Shown here piece by piece: positions 42,501 to 47,088 of a stretch of 64,000 nucleotides of DNA. The stretch's first letter is position 1. Each line of letters starts with the position of its first letter. The notes below the pieces were generated by a model. The model was given only the letters and a program-made list of their open reading frames with translations. It did no database searches and had not been told where the DNA came from. The stretch is from an uncultured Celeribacter sp. (GTDB lineage: Bacteria; Pseudomonadota; Alphaproteobacteria; Rhodobacterales; Rhodobacteraceae), in NCBI RefSeq assembly GCF_963675965.1, contig NZ_OY780935.1, positions 3,398,501 through 3,462,500 of the forward strand. Direction: 5' to 3'. Made by a program: the position numbers and the translations under genes.

Positions 42501-45500
42501 AGATGATGAAATTCGGGCCGGCGATGGCGCTGACACGATCATCTACACCTCTGGTGACGATACGATCATGGGCTTCAAATACAATATGGGCGCGGATACG
42601 CTTGATCTGAGCCAGTACGCAGCGGCGGATGTCAGCTTTGCCATTGATGGCTATAATGTTGTCATCACGGTGCCGGACGGGTCTGTGACGCTGCACTACC
42701 AGCTGCGCTATGACGTCGGAAACGTGCGCTCGAACATCGAGACGATCCAGTTCTCTGACAGTGTTCTGGACGAGGCGGGGATCAAGGCGCGGGCGCTTTC
42801 GGATCAGGCGAGCGATGGCGATGATGTTCTCTACGGCTCCACCAAGGACGATGCGCTGTCCTCACTGGCGGGCGATGACTTGATCTCTGCTGGTGGTGGC
42901 GACGATGTGATTGTCTACACGTCGGGTCATGACACGATCATGGGCGATCAGGAGAACACAGGGCTCGATACGCTTGACCTGAGCCAATATGCGGCAGATG
43001 AGGTGAGCTTTGCCGTCGATGGACATAATGTTGTCATCACGGTGCCGGATGGCTCGGTGACGCTGCATTATCAGCTGTGGTATGAGCTTGGGGCGGATCG
43101 CTCGAACATTGAGACGATCCTGTTCTCCGATGCCACGCTGGATGAAGCCGCGATCAAGGCGCGGGCGCTTTCGGATCAGGCGAGCGATGGCGATGATCTT
43201 GTGGTTGGTTCCATTCAGGGGGATGTTTTGTCTTCCTTGGCGGGAGATGATGAAATTCGGGCCGGCGATGGCGCTGACACGATCATCTACACCTCTGGTT
43301 ACGATACGATCATGGGCTTCAAATACAATATGGGCGCGGATACGCTTGATCTGAGCCAGTACGCAGCGGCGGATGTCAGCTTTGCCATTGATGGCTATAA
43401 TGTTGTCATCACGGTGCCGGACGGGTCTGTGACGCTGCACTACCAGCTGCGCTATGACGTCGGAAACGTGCGCTCGAACATCGAGACGATCCAGTTCTCT
43501 GACAGTGTTCTGGACGAGGCGGGGATCAAGGCGCGGGCGCTTTCGGATCAGGCGAGCGATGGCGATGATGTTCTCTACGGCTCCCCCAAGGACGATGCGC
43601 TGTCCTCACTGGCGGGCGATGACTTGATCTCTGCTGGTGGTGGCGACGATGTGATTGTCTACACGTCGGGTCATGACACGATCATGGGCGATCAGGAGAA
43701 CACAGGGCTCGATACGCTTGACCTGAGCCAATATGCGGCAGATGAGGTGAGCTTTGCCGTCGATGGACATAATGTTGTCATCACGGTGCCGGATGGCTCG
43801 GTGACGCTGCATTATCAGCTGTGGTATGAGCTTGGGGCGGATCGCTCGAACATTGAGACGATCCTGTTCTCCGATGCCACGCTGGATGAAGCCGCGATCA
43901 AGGCGCGGGCGCTTTCGGATCAGGCGAGCGATGGCGATGATCTTGTGGTTGGTTCCATTCAGGGGGATGTTTTGTCTTCCTTGGCGGGAGATGATGAAAT
44001 TCGGGCCGGCGATGGCGCTGACACGATCATCTACACCTCTGGTTACGATACGATCATGGGCAGCAAATACAATATGGGCGCGGATACGCTTGATCTGAGC
44101 CAGTACGCAGCGGCGGATGTCAGCTTTGCCATTGATGGCAATAATGTTGTCATCACGGTGCCGGACGGGTCTGTGACGCTGCACTACCAGCTGCGCTATG
44201 ACGTCGGAAACGTGCGCTCGAACATCGAGACGATCCAGTTCTCTGACAGTGTTCTGGACGAGGCGGGGATCAAGGCGCGGGCGCTTTCGGATCAGGCGAG
44301 CGATGGCGATGATGTTCTCTACGGCTCCCCCAAGGACGATGCGCTGTCCTCACTGGCGGGCGATGACTTGATCTCTGCTGGTGGTGGCGACGATGTGATT
44401 GTCTACACGTCGGGTCATGACACGATCATGGGCGATCAGGAGAACACAGGGCTCGATACGCTTGACCTGAGCCAATATGCGGCAGATGAGGTGAGCTTTG
44501 CCGTCGATGGACATAATGTTGTCATCACGGTGCCGGATGGCTCGGTGACGCTGCATTATCAGCTGTGGTATGAGCTTGGGGCGGATCGCTCGAACATTGA
44601 GACGATCCTGTTCTCCGATGCCACGCTGGATGAAGCCGCGATCAAGGCGCGGGCGCTTTCGGATCAGGCGAGCGATGGCGATGATCTTGTGGTTGGTTCC
44701 ATTCAGGGGGATGTTTTGTCTTCCTTGGCGGGAGATGATGAAATTCGGGCCGGCGATGGCGCTGACACGATCATCTACACCTCTGGTTACGATACGATCA
44801 TGGGCAGCAAATACAATATGGGCGCGGATACGCTTGATCTGAGCCAGTACGCAGCGGCGGATGTCAGCTTTGCCATTGATGGCTATAATGTTGTCATCAC
44901 GGTGCCGGACGGGTCTGTGACGCTGCACTACCAGCTGCGCTATGACGTCGGAAACGTGCGCTCGAACATCGAGACGATCCAGTTCTCTGACAGTGTTCTG
45001 GACGAGGCGGGGATCAAGGCGCGGGCGCTTTCGGATCAGGCGAGCGATGGCGATGATGTTCTCTACGGCTCCACCAAGGACGATGCGCTGTCCTCACTGG
45101 CGGGCGATGACTTGATCTCTGCTGGTGGTGGCGACGATGTGATTGTCTACACGTCGGGTCATGACACGATCATGGGCGATCAGGAGAACACAGGGCTCGA
45201 TACGCTTGACCTGAGCCAATATGCGGCAGATGAGGTGAGCTTTGCCGTCGATGGACATAATGTTGTCATCACGGTGCCGGATGGCTCGGTGACGCTGCAT
45301 TATCAGCTGTGGTATGAGCTTGGGGCGGATCGCTCGAACATTGAGACGATCCTGTTCTCCGATGCCACGCTGGATGAAGCCGCGATCAAAACTCATGCCG
45401 TCGGAAACCTGACTGCTTTGAGCATCGACGCACAGCAGGGCGTAGAGGATAATTTTGTCGACATCACGCTTCCGACAGAGGCTATCACTGCGCTCGATTC

Positions 45501-47079
45501 CGAGACGCTCAGCATGGTTCTCACCCGTGAGGGCGGTACGGCCTTGCCAGAGTGGTTGAGCTTTGACGCAGAGACATTGCGCCTGAGCGGTCAGCCGCCA
45601 GCAAACTTTAACGGCGTGCTCGCCTTGCAGCTTGCTGTTTCTGACGGTGTGACGGAGCTTGTCGATGCTTTCATGCTTGAAATCACGCCTGTAAACGATG
45701 CGCCTGTCCTGTTGGCGCCTTTCTCTGACCGTTATGTGGATGAGGACGAACCGTTCGATTTGAGCCTGCAAAGCGGTCTTTTGAGCGATGTGGACGGGGA
45801 TGATCTGACCTTCAGCCTGACGCTGGAGAATGGCGATCCTCTGCCAGAGTGGCTGGTGTTTGATGAGGTGCGGTTTGCACTGACCGGGCAGCCGCCGCAG
45901 GACTTTGCCGAGGAGGTCGCGCTTCGCCTGAGCATCAGTGATGGCACGGTGGTGATTTCTGATGACTTCTCGCTGCATGTCTCTCCGGTCAACGACGCAC
46001 CAGTTTTGCTGACGCCGCTGCTCGATGTGACGAGCGACAATGATGGCGCAACCCTGACCTCCGGGCAGGTCTTTACCATCGACGTTCAGACCTCGGCCTT
46101 TGACGATCCCGATGGTGATGACCTCGCCTTTGCGGCGCGTCTTGCCAACGGTGATGATCTGCCGGATTGGCTGAGTTTCGATGGGGCGACATGGTCAGGA
46201 ACGGCGCCGCGTCAGGCGGCGGGTGTCTGGGAAATCGAATTGCTTGCCTCTGATGGCACGTTCGAGATTTCGGATGTCTTCACCATGACTTTTGAAGAAG
46301 GCAATACCCTTCCGGTTGCTGTGGCGGACGCCTTTGATGTGACGGTTCCGACACCTGTCTTTGTTGAGGCCTCGGCGCTTTTGGCGAATGACACGGATCT
46401 GGATGGCGACGCGCTTTCCGTGATTGCCGTGGGCACCAGCGACAATGCGCAGATCGGCTTTGAAAATGGGGTCATCAGCTATCTTGCCGATTATGACTTC
46501 GAGGGGGAGGACAGCTTTACCTATACGGTAAGTGATGGCTTTGACACGGCGACGGGGACTGTCCTAGTGAGTGTCGATAACCCCTATCTGAACGAAGATG
46601 GGACGGTTGACGAAGACGCTGTTGCGGCGGCGGCAGCCTCGGGTGCGTCTGCGACGACTTACGACTTGACGGGCAGTTCCGGCGATGATGTTCTGACGGG
46701 CGGCGCGGGCAATGACACCTTGTCGGGTGGCGATGGCGACGACATCGTGATCGGTGGCGAAGGCATCAATGTGCTGACAGGAGGGACGGGCAATGACCGG
46801 CTCTTCGGCGGCACAGGCTCTGATCAGTTCCGCTATCAGGCCGGAAGTGGGAAGGATACGATCTATGGTTTCCAGGGCTCTCTTGCGACGCGTCTGTCTT
46901 ATATTGAAGGGGATGAACTTCAGCTTTCCATCGACGAGATCGACAGTTTCGACGACCTGCTGACCTATGCCTCAGAGGAAAACGGTGGCGTTCTGTTTGA
47001 TTTCGGCAACGGAGATGAACTTTTCCTGGCAGGGACCCAGCTTGCGGCCCTCGACGGCGATCAATTCTCGTTCTACTAA
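19153..47079 (+). CDS. Giant multi-repeat RTX protein (9308 residues), type I secreted
   Basis: One uninterrupted 27.9 kb frame, roughly 0.95-1 MDa by residue count. Order: residues 1-800, unique lower-GC region with hydrophobic stretches at about 399-440, 650-680 and 758-793 and a small RTX block (508-591); 806 onward, Ca-binding DPLVIDLDGDGIET and DLNGDGKIDISD; about 1500-2790, GGxGxD repeats alternating with HCBP-related modules; 2797-3243, tandem repeat I; 3252-3426, LamG-like domain; 3993-4413, repeat II; 4810-5490, cadherin/tandem-95-like repeats; 5493-5893, dense RTX nonapeptides; 5990-7650, more cadherin-like and Ig-like (He_PIG) repeats; 7660-8747, repeat III; then Ig-like repeats, a last RTX block (46670-46860) and the secretion tail ending GDQFSFY. 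There is no Sec signal. The start has a weak AAGAG site. It is exported by the adjacent T1SS, folds with Ca2+ outside and acts as toxin and/or adhesin. Confidence 0.93.
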   Translation: MVEEVAPIVTTQTDSKWTYAIHHVVAHTDFDKVPGLAAALARIGIYEESRFNKVALISDVATVERLNSLPENLKLGLEQVGFGFVAHPDNHARFTAFMQDQYLAILENGVATQSQRDAALKVAVNFAKDVALGKVDGVYLDAQNFSQSAIENAYSQLQVDDFLLKPHVEGDPLPVMDNATAQAAAQSVISDEQSAIVDGGPDAYSAGKNNNYMRIEIATKLNEYASHNNDPDLSISYENYLARKELIASADAETSKNMGQVSNTVFKTLFDLHGSYSGFTTNNSAAVAEVVALDVATIPGNVQAEAQNKTTAQSFLDFIIEFQKNQDGAPSLNDLSPEVKERMTRTMNDMAAANIRVPLGAGFIGDTFEFLNVAYDSLKKIVNEGDWSDFWTVVEEYGWSVVASAAMITGSVAVAAAVAGSAGAYFVAAGWTIYGLLDGIKNGTELLEKIVTDLADALQATELNMTARALFNSLDDLTEIFEFSAGDLPSVAVAADDTSGLAPETIVGTDGNDRLHALTGASIYGGAGDDLLIQTGSGTVKGEGGNDTILVYQSNGASIDGGAGDDWIVASSGEGGRFEGGSGRDVIFVANRGAEIYGDTYSGLLGSGNSPDSNAESDVFWFWPSVVVKDPSLSDQMRFFGYPLVGGNNNIPLIGGAPILGLSALGLGLYMSPIYFDYLLPNIIYYRAGDKLLIANTFSSLFGGRYYDTVLIDGQEISIKGAMLIDNYNDVQNTIWGANLLNEEFQGGDLGMIFKQANPFLALLTLIPMPVIGGVVRMLPMIDEMLTIAGAIQRVSKALAWSSGEDPLVIDLDGDGIETIEISDDLYFDVDGDFFAEQTGWLAGDDGFLVLDKNANGLIDDINEMFGNREQFGFEELADYDLNGDGKIDISDLVYSELQVWRDIDEDTETDEGELFSLEELGIVSISVNGTTLDHTTPQGAYLREYGEVIFDDGSVTHAFEAIFEMDDIETEYRGESGTPAWLEGRIIDSNGMGEVTDFSIAMANDFDIAEMAISAAAAMTTPNLKQLRALAGDALGQWGYGLSLTRELAPVLTETFDGETVLVDRGVYVEDALGGYWMLNSGTDVLDSEGQVIARPTMTDILAQLAGANQSWSLEQMWSPSTRAEAVAYREAAPYLGQIVDGRFVIEDYGIAQEDGSWTLASGADVLDADGVAIAAPTVADILAQTVADGVEWRQEELGYNPQAAIEVEEIGVRFIDGVAVDYTVEMTDRDGSFHVWARNLDRALELQNKFGTPQDFNLRNYEIDFDNLDEVGSTDDSQVRVELMTPGQFNFATSLIGVTFEPALLAGDIDAETGVITYAVNDEGTVNFATDGSFDSGIPDMIDLVGQMMDHYVVASRAFAVRMALQGGLSRFASELIYDVDTDTYKATGDRELAPTFEAIFAEAPDGYDAAYDYLSDWNEILWQIYPDYELDGSDNFFGTTVSVDQRFILQMVIPAYEAYPLDIDLPAIMNALSMDETLLVQHVEADSEVIGIRGTDLFYLSEGDQTYYGGRGADTYVVGGNFGVDVIEDVDYGEADELRFTSIKSTDVVATRDGQDLILTVEGSDNVLTVRNQFLGELNPSFGNSTQNTRMSSIVFADGVIWDRAKIALAVSDPQDSDQIIVGSGDMDVMDGGAGNDVLAGGAGGDYYVFRRGDGQDTIREDNSSASNPLSAGLDFLQFLGEDLSSEDISLRRYGEGDDLYIILKDEDGNLTEDTIQIVDMFDGLRLNLSGFLSQNVDQSLELDYIAPNIIERFIFEDGSSLDFEQITQRVLDEAKTEEEDGIYGFINDNTLDGGAGNDYLVGREGGDTYIYGADYGLDEIKDGDYSVKLFGSPDDILEFTDDLRWSDFDYLREGASDDLTLQVKGTEDGVVLTDYLETAPFQGYINLIEQIAFGDGTVWHYTQLLQHFVDTAKTDGDDTIYGFQTADTLDGGLGDDRLEGLGGSDTYIIRLDEGSDTIFDAGGGADKVQLEGIALADLDISRTGLDLIFTHRTTGQVITFEGQYVRSGAQGLAIETFEFTDRVVDWREINPEDIDRIGTSAGETLEGSDFAEILDGLGGDDTLIGGSDGDTYRFGIGYGQDVVIDKQVASSWAGRAGREVETQDRVAFGAEITRDMVSFAQDGDDLLITLVGYSDSLRIRNQFGDVTEGVEYFDFVGDGTMSISDVEELLDIVGGNRGDNVITGISDQPNVLDGRQGDDVLIGGSAADTYAFGIAYDFDRIEEAADVEGIVDTIVMGQGVRAADLILRRDGDDLLIDLGNGQDVLTIVGGLATTTVERISFAEDPDMTVEDVRNRLTEGTSGNDQLIGFDDRADVLDGGEGSDALIGGTGDDTYHFGYTGGQDEIIDTGGVDRLQFGTGIEPGHLTFRDADGDLLIELTESGDSVVIIEGTSADVIEVFAFESGLELSMADIREQLFNAQDMSGVNYIDATSVDPIWTIMPGTGTDQVIMGADTVVSLSQGDGMDTLVLPESLGDARILLPDFTPTQVRIRYSGSNDLLIEVPETGDQIILGNARSLSDIPTIVFGDSTEWQKADLMVAITAGEISDFDDLITGSSANETIEAGTGDDDIQGGGGDDSYIFTRGDGRDVIADSAGDADVLTIKGYTPDDVTVMRLEQDRTEIVLQFADTMDQITLRYTGEAGDQGVESVQFSDGTIWSRSDLFTMSITEATPFDDTLVGSDADDVLNGLAGDDQLEGATGSDTYVISYGHGDDLVIDSGGDADRIVLQGALPDQVTISRDLNHLYIEVPGGGSVTVQNHFSNTSNRIEYLEFSNGEVWDTDAILMAAIAQAKATGGTIYGSSGQNDYVHTSGDGFYTIYDYDGSGRSASDTFTFTDVNAEDVSFSQNSGGDLVMTLANGEVITITNQFVRGYTAGYNTSGLETIIFADETTLDEQGIHDKAMSDMKVSGYVLGSEDKENYSHSLGDGSYTIYDYDGSGRSASDTFTFTDVNAEDVSFSQNSGGDLVMTLANGEVITITNQFVRGYAGYNTSGLETIIFADETTLDEQGIRDKAMSDMKVSGYVLGSEYKENYSHSLGDGSYTIYDYDGSGRSASDTFTFTDVNAEDVSFSQNSGGDLVMTLANGEVITITNQFVRGYAGYNTSGLETIIFADETTLDEQGIRDKAMSDMKVSGYVLGSEYKENYSHSLGDGSYTIYDYDGSGRSASDTFTFTDVNAEDVSFSQNSGGDLVMTLANGEVITITNQFVRGYTAGYNTSGLETIIFADETTLDEQGIHDKTAADELEFAVLEAGEYRALSFDGSGSGVDIEDITLSGAFTIESWVYFPAGSTLNNNDGLVSAGSDVPQDLNFAYGKLRLYSNVDGASSGYDKISASETAQTGVWTHYAVTRDVDGILKIYVNGVLDVTAETAFTEDFIVGLLGETSAGMSYAQFDDMRIWSTDLSESDLQQGMSGNVDLSDVDLLRSYSFDGMDALISDGTGKSADVAVPNGATFVASTAPVYQGNSFQGSDADELIYGTSGDDILSGGGGTDQLMGGTGSDIYRVSGLTSQDVILEVGDLADIDRLELTDTLYGQVKLIQNGLDLEIHTLRGGLISVRNQFSDDPAQQIEMLVFKDGTEWDEAKIAAVVAAGYGDEVVYGSEAGDVFEHTKGDGFYTISEALTYSDGDEVVLSETNTALDLSFYGTDEVIFKQEGDNLVLYYSTVELFEFYEIHGYFLADGGVSVPEFLLWDFATEATVVYDQTDVAARLVSDADTLLPPNAEQTDDFPFFQPVELHFAAEGRQIESFDFGDWTLDSVEFVQYGNHLKVYIEDSLYIFDYFGRADGTLSVAEFIIGGQSYSDQMMIESLTGFSYVEEVNTTDDVLILNDVTFDQITFSVVNDYDLRITLDNGEEITIEEQFLIAEENGSRAIEAIEFSGGTVLTQDEIKDLIYEHMQAAGSVHYINYADVLSHVAGNGSYVIEGATSAEGLFFADVASDAVSLSHVGSDLQLSLENGEVLTVVNFFVENEAARLGMVSFSDDVSLSGQDLRDRVVSDMKASGAVIGDHYTETFSHTLGDGSYTITNFDDNDRADRLVFTDVNSEDVTLSHVGTNLTFTLSNGEVITVVSHFDEDLDYRLEEVEFADGVILSEQTLRDRVVSDMKASGAVIGDHYIETFNHTLGDGSYTISNFDNNDRTDRLVFTDVNSEDVTLSHVGTNLTFTLSNGEVITVVSHFDENLVYRLEEVEFADGVILSEQTLRDRVVSDMKASGAVIGDHYIETFNHTLGDGSYTISNFDNNDRTDRLVFTDVNSEDVTLSHVGTNLTFTLSNGEVITVVSHFDENLVYRLEEVEFADGVILSEQTLRDRVVSDMKASGAVIGDHYIETFNHTLGDGSYTISNFDNNDRTDRLVFTDVDADEVNLTQDGANLIFTLSNGEMVTIVNYFDSDNDYRLEEVEFSDGTVWTPTEILVAVVPALNVITGTENADVLTGTDAGDLLTGLTGDDTLTGGAGNDTYVYAAGDGRDVIVENGGTDRIEITGYESDDIRYSRNGRDGTDLILTLGDAGDQITIVNGYSGTTSLIETLYLVDSDTSILLADVRETIFLGTATEGADTITGTASDNTIQGGAGADRLSGQGGDDAYLYAAGDGDDRIHDTGGDSDDRLVLLDYNQEDLVWVARTGVNGTDMVLKFTGETDRVTLEGALASGTDGVDTIVFADGSEWGRDTLRMVTLYGAQSVSDDLIVGFDGDDTLYGGTGDDTLRGLDGADTYVMSRGNGLDEIQDSGTDGATDRIEFVNFVSSETSVKRLFKGSDTVVFEFATSSGDVVTVFNALALDGTGIEEIVFSDAVTWTREDILEKIDNVAPVAVDDGYFTATEGSSLTIDATDLLKNDYDPDGQALQIIAVNGGEHGVAELNADGDVVFTGTEGFTGATSLTYTVSDGQNGISTASVSLRIRPQAEARDDEGFTLEEDGSINISSERLLSNDADGDRMIIGQVYDAVNGTVSLNSDGNIVFTPFADFNGVARFSYGANTPEGGRADAIVTLNVTAVNDAPEAANDSGYQTLEETPFQIWSGDLLANDSDLDGDSLTLVSVAGNENVAVELTDDGYVLVTPAAYFFGTASFTYTVADPDGLESTATVSFYVEPVNNAPEPQGDSYSMDEDDIILISATDLIANDLEWDGDPLTVTQVFGAQNGTATLLDNGTIEFRAGGNFNGEARFTYRVDDGQGGQGDAVVTVTVNPVNDIPTPNNDIYVNISALNGFEDEPIIIPISLLLANDTDIEDGGVQFVDVSAGINGDITYNDDGDLVFTPDQDFWGATSFSYSVRDTDGAVNSATVSLWFENVGDAPPVANTDVIELYEDTPIVIPFSVLLGNDTDIDRDELRVVGWQSRGVYFDLNGEVTFTEDGTGFIFTPNLNVTSSDGFLYAVTDDADGTSLGLVDLRITPVQDDPTAVGDTLSATPLDVPLIIRISDLIENDFDVDEEPVIFSQLLSSSAGVIEQYSDEFAIVRFDTGFSGQVDLSYEIRDAGGLADEAGIEALVAPAYDGIQTGTDLRDLMIGNALDEQISGGLGDDDIFGEAGADVLSGGEGDDLIMGGDGDDVIIGGDGADEIDGGDGHDAVSFEGSNVGVRADLSSRLGQGGHAQGDTYDNVEELRGSAYGDQLYGSANADTLRGEAGNDLLSGNAGDDTLVGGLGNDTLEGGLGADVLIGGDGTDTADYTNSELGVEISLQNGTAIGGEAEGDTLEGIENLIGTIEADVLEGSDDANTLYGGRGDDILRGLDGDDTLIGGRGADTMSGGAGIDTASYTQSAEGVVVNMLDGSAGGGEALGDTFDGIEIIRGSYHDDTIIGDEADNTLQGGQGADLLDGGDGFDTLDYSGEDEAITIDLQSGLGSAGAADGDQVSNFEAVVGTNWDDTILGSDSDDVISGGIGNDTLAGRAGSDSYRFGFGFGTDVVTEAGLASDLDQVLFEMAVEPRDVSLVQEGDDLLIELEREVGIVTDTLRITDHFLAEESGVEQIVFADGTIWDRDQIETLARLGRFNAADDLELFAVEDEVFTFDVARLLENDASEGVDQLEIVRVLSVSGGTPSLSAEGVLTFLGDENFNGDAFFDYVVRDPYGRESTARVEVNLAPVNDAPEAANDGVFYGVEDEPLFISYEDLLGNDFDIDGDTLTVVAFEPLYDSEGNPLNTSYKTPLTNGDMGPTEGGWLFEAIPDHFGFAGFTYTVADPDGAMSKAEVELYFTPVNDAPRSGGDSLTLRMDKTNVIALNDFLGNDSDPEGDAFSFEGVHSVVGGTLVEVVDAEGSYYEFVADALGEASFQYDLEDEHGARSTHTVEITVIPLNDPPHASNDGGFETYEDQVLIIDPANLLANDSDPNGDMIVVSEVERFPLNGKVEMLEDGRIAFTPRSDYNGEAGFEYTITDGEYTATAFVSITVIPMNDAPVLRDDVTYGLEDEPITIIPGEIFGNDYDADGDVLFIESSEIMGVLAPSYMAVASGISLDTGDLPDWLSYDAAIKLLSGEMPEDFGEDETVTVTASATMTRYEGMASAILAANVIGTDASGEPIYREGVEAYVRDVLGLATEVTSVSPILTFTAADADTLARGIDLDELFAEQGFVRDTHSSSLNLADNLSDEVTVSLTMTDGSDVPEWLIFDAETLSVSGEMPEGTTLPLHLTLSLSLPTEEGELVHPESLSITDATELAQGMQFADSQPVAVIGSADYTVSAAGANGHPLPSWIDFDADNMALVATDIAPAEDEGLLRLQISFTPTMPEGMVVPENMHLSSDLGFSLEFVIDPAVGIDPMINTLLQNAAFFTEQGLFALPEVGAESLVATKANLADLPDWLSFDTETMQFEGTAPAQYVGAVQTRVDVAADGTWPAYSIISDQVIDTAFEITSGGGFGGGYTDETITLTRPEDFNGAFALKYWANDGKDGISEDPAVVVVNVLPQRELPDAGTDVFAGVEDTPLSFTLAEVLANDVDDDRDPVRVLSIGTPSEGEIEVILSEQVISAPVDLPALEGGVVTATLANGDPLPDYVQSVDALTGAIIAIVPLDVLDDLDVVWTIANDDESASVTQFVTFDGNVGVMLTYTPPAEQNGRFSLDYTLTDDAEGSSVGQIYLDIAPVSDPPVAVGDVVNTIEDQAITISPELLLANDTDVDGDDLTLLRVFNALNGTVDLVDGAILFTPDVNFTGTAQFEYEVTDGIDGSDTGVVSVNVVDNNDAPVALTDLFEGTEDQSIVIDPATLLANDSDPNAEDTVSFVRILAAGTDGNAFERPDGTWLLTPNGDVNGVVIFDYIITDGRRQTTGQIEIDFAPVNDAPTVRDDSGFEALEDTPFTMTAADLLANDTDVEGDDFSLVAVFDGDNGAVEMVDGVITFTPRENYFGNAGFHYTVRDVHGAESEGYVTLTVMPGNDTPFAVNDVMQMEEDGTLLVDPAVLLANDVDADGDVLSFVGFDADPRLSENGDGTFTFVPEADFYGVARLWYTIEDGVGGTDRAYLDIEVENTPDTPVAADDYLSMSGGNDLLIPFAALLGNDGDVDGDVLTVTEVSEAIGVTVSLDAFNRVVVTPNAGVSGAAQFTYTMADTTGRTDSATVYLDIENAAPELLSALPDMTEDSSGQALVKGVPFTIDVTGFAFYDADGDSLSYSAQLSDGTTLPYWMSLQNGMLTGVVPHDAANEWEIELTASDGQASVSDVLSLSFGAANVLFDTADDDLISAGGGDDVIVYTSGHDTIMGDQENTGLDTLDLSQYAADEVSFAVDGHNVVITVPDGSVTLHYQLWYELGADRSNIETILFSDATLDEAAIKARALSDQASDGDDLVVGSIQGDVLSSLAGDDEIRAGDGADTIIYTSGDDTIMGFKYNMGADTLDLSQYAAADVSFAIDGYNVVITVPDGSVTLHYQLRYDVGNVRSNIETIQFSDSVLDEAGIKARALSDQASDGDDVLYGSTKDDALSSLAGDDLISAGGGDDVIVYTSGHDTIMGDQENTGLDTLDLSQYAADEVSFAVDGHNVVITVPDGSVTLHYQLWYELGADRSNIETILFSDATLDEAAIKARALSDQASDGDDLVVGSIQGDVLSSLAGDDEIRAGDGADTIIYTSGYDTIMGFKYNMGADTLDLSQYAAADVSFAIDGYNVVITVPDGSVTLHYQLRYDVGNVRSNIETIQFSDSVLDEAGIKARALSDQASDGDDVLYGSPKDDALSSLAGDDLISAGGGDDVIVYTSGHDTIMGDQENTGLDTLDLSQYAADEVSFAVDGHNVVITVPDGSVTLHYQLWYELGADRSNIETILFSDATLDEAAIKARALSDQASDGDDLVVGSIQGDVLSSLAGDDEIRAGDGADTIIYTSGYDTIMGSKYNMGADTLDLSQYAAADVSFAIDGNNVVITVPDGSVTLHYQLRYDVGNVRSNIETIQFSDSVLDEAGIKARALSDQASDGDDVLYGSPKDDALSSLAGDDLISAGGGDDVIVYTSGHDTIMGDQENTGLDTLDLSQYAADEVSFAVDGHNVVITVPDGSVTLHYQLWYELGADRSNIETILFSDATLDEAAIKARALSDQASDGDDLVVGSIQGDVLSSLAGDDEIRAGDGADTIIYTSGYDTIMGSKYNMGADTLDLSQYAAADVSFAIDGYNVVITVPDGSVTLHYQLRYDVGNVRSNIETIQFSDSVLDEAGIKARALSDQASDGDDVLYGSTKDDALSSLAGDDLISAGGGDDVIVYTSGHDTIMGDQENTGLDTLDLSQYAADEVSFAVDGHNVVITVPDGSVTLHYQLWYELGADRSNIETILFSDATLDEAAIKTHAVGNLTALSIDAQQGVEDNFVDITLPTEAITALDSETLSMVLTREGGTALPEWLSFDAETLRLSGQPPANFNGVLALQLAVSDGVTELVDAFMLEITPVNDAPVLLAPFSDRYVDEDEPFDLSLQSGLLSDVDGDDLTFSLTLENGDPLPEWLVFDEVRFALTGQPPQDFAEEVALRLSISDGTVVISDDFSLHVSPVNDAPVLLTPLLDVTSDNDGATLTSGQVFTIDVQTSAFDDPDGDDLAFAARLANGDDLPDWLSFDGATWSGTAPRQAAGVWEIELLASDGTFEISDVFTMTFEEGNTLPVAVADAFDVTVPTPVFVEASALLANDTDLDGDALSVIAVGTSDNAQIGFENGVISYLADYDFEGEDSFTYTVSDGFDTATGTVLVSVDNPYLNEDGTVDEDAVAAAAASGASATTYDLTGSSGDDVLTGGAGNDTLSGGDGDDIVIGGEGINVLTGGTGNDRLFGGTGSDQFRYQAGSGKDTIYGFQGSLATRLSYIEGDELQLSIDEIDSFDDLLTYASEENGGVLFDFGNGDELFLAGTQLAALDGDQFSFY
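27540..28880 (+). repeat. Intragenic tandem repeat I (four 336-339 bp units)
   Basis: Four consecutive units of 112-113 codons, marked by TACACGATTTATGATTACGA at 27610, 27949, 28285 and 28621 (spacing 339, 336, 336). Units are nearly identical at DNA level. Two carry an extra Thr-Ala pair (RGYTAGYN against RGYAGYN). Each encodes SYTIYDYDGSGRSASDTF and GEVITITNQFVRGY, an HCBP-related-type beta module. Confidence 0.95.
31129..32388 (+). repeat. Intragenic tandem repeat II (four 315 bp units)
   Basis: Units of exactly 105 codons marked by TGACCGCGT at 31131, 31446, 31761 and 32076. Each encodes SDMKASGAVIGDHY...LGDGSYTI...FTDVNSEDVTLSHVG. The two middle units are almost base-identical; the first and the end of the last have diverged. 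Confidence 0.95.
42130..45389 (+). repeat. Intragenic tandem repeat III (four 744 bp units plus a partial fifth)
   Basis: GATGACTTGATCTCTGCTGG recurs at 42130, 42874, 43618, 44362 and 45106, exactly 744 bases apart. Each unit is two related 124-codon halves (DTLDLSQYAADEVSFAVDG and DTLDLSQYAAADVSFAIDG). Units differ by only a few bases (for example Asp/Tyr in TSG-D/Y-DTIMG, Phe/Ser in IMG-F/S-KYN, Thr/Pro in GS-T/P-KDD), implying very recent expansion or gene conversion. The fifth copy stops after the first half. Confidence 0.97.
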
Positions 47080-47088
47080 ATCCTCCAT

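Noticed and set aside
27540..45389. Regularly spaced repeats considered as a CRISPR array
   Set aside because: Units are 315-744 bp, contiguous, in frame and coding; no short repeat-spacer pattern and no cas genes.
22747..45978. Many long minus-strand open frames inside the RTX gene (for example 22747-24195, 31096-33189, 34201-35838)
   Set aside because: They mirror the Asp/Gly/Thr-rich repeats of the plus strand (reading as Ile/Arg/Asp/His-rich repeats), repeat with the same periods, and show no domain of their own. They are antisense shadows.
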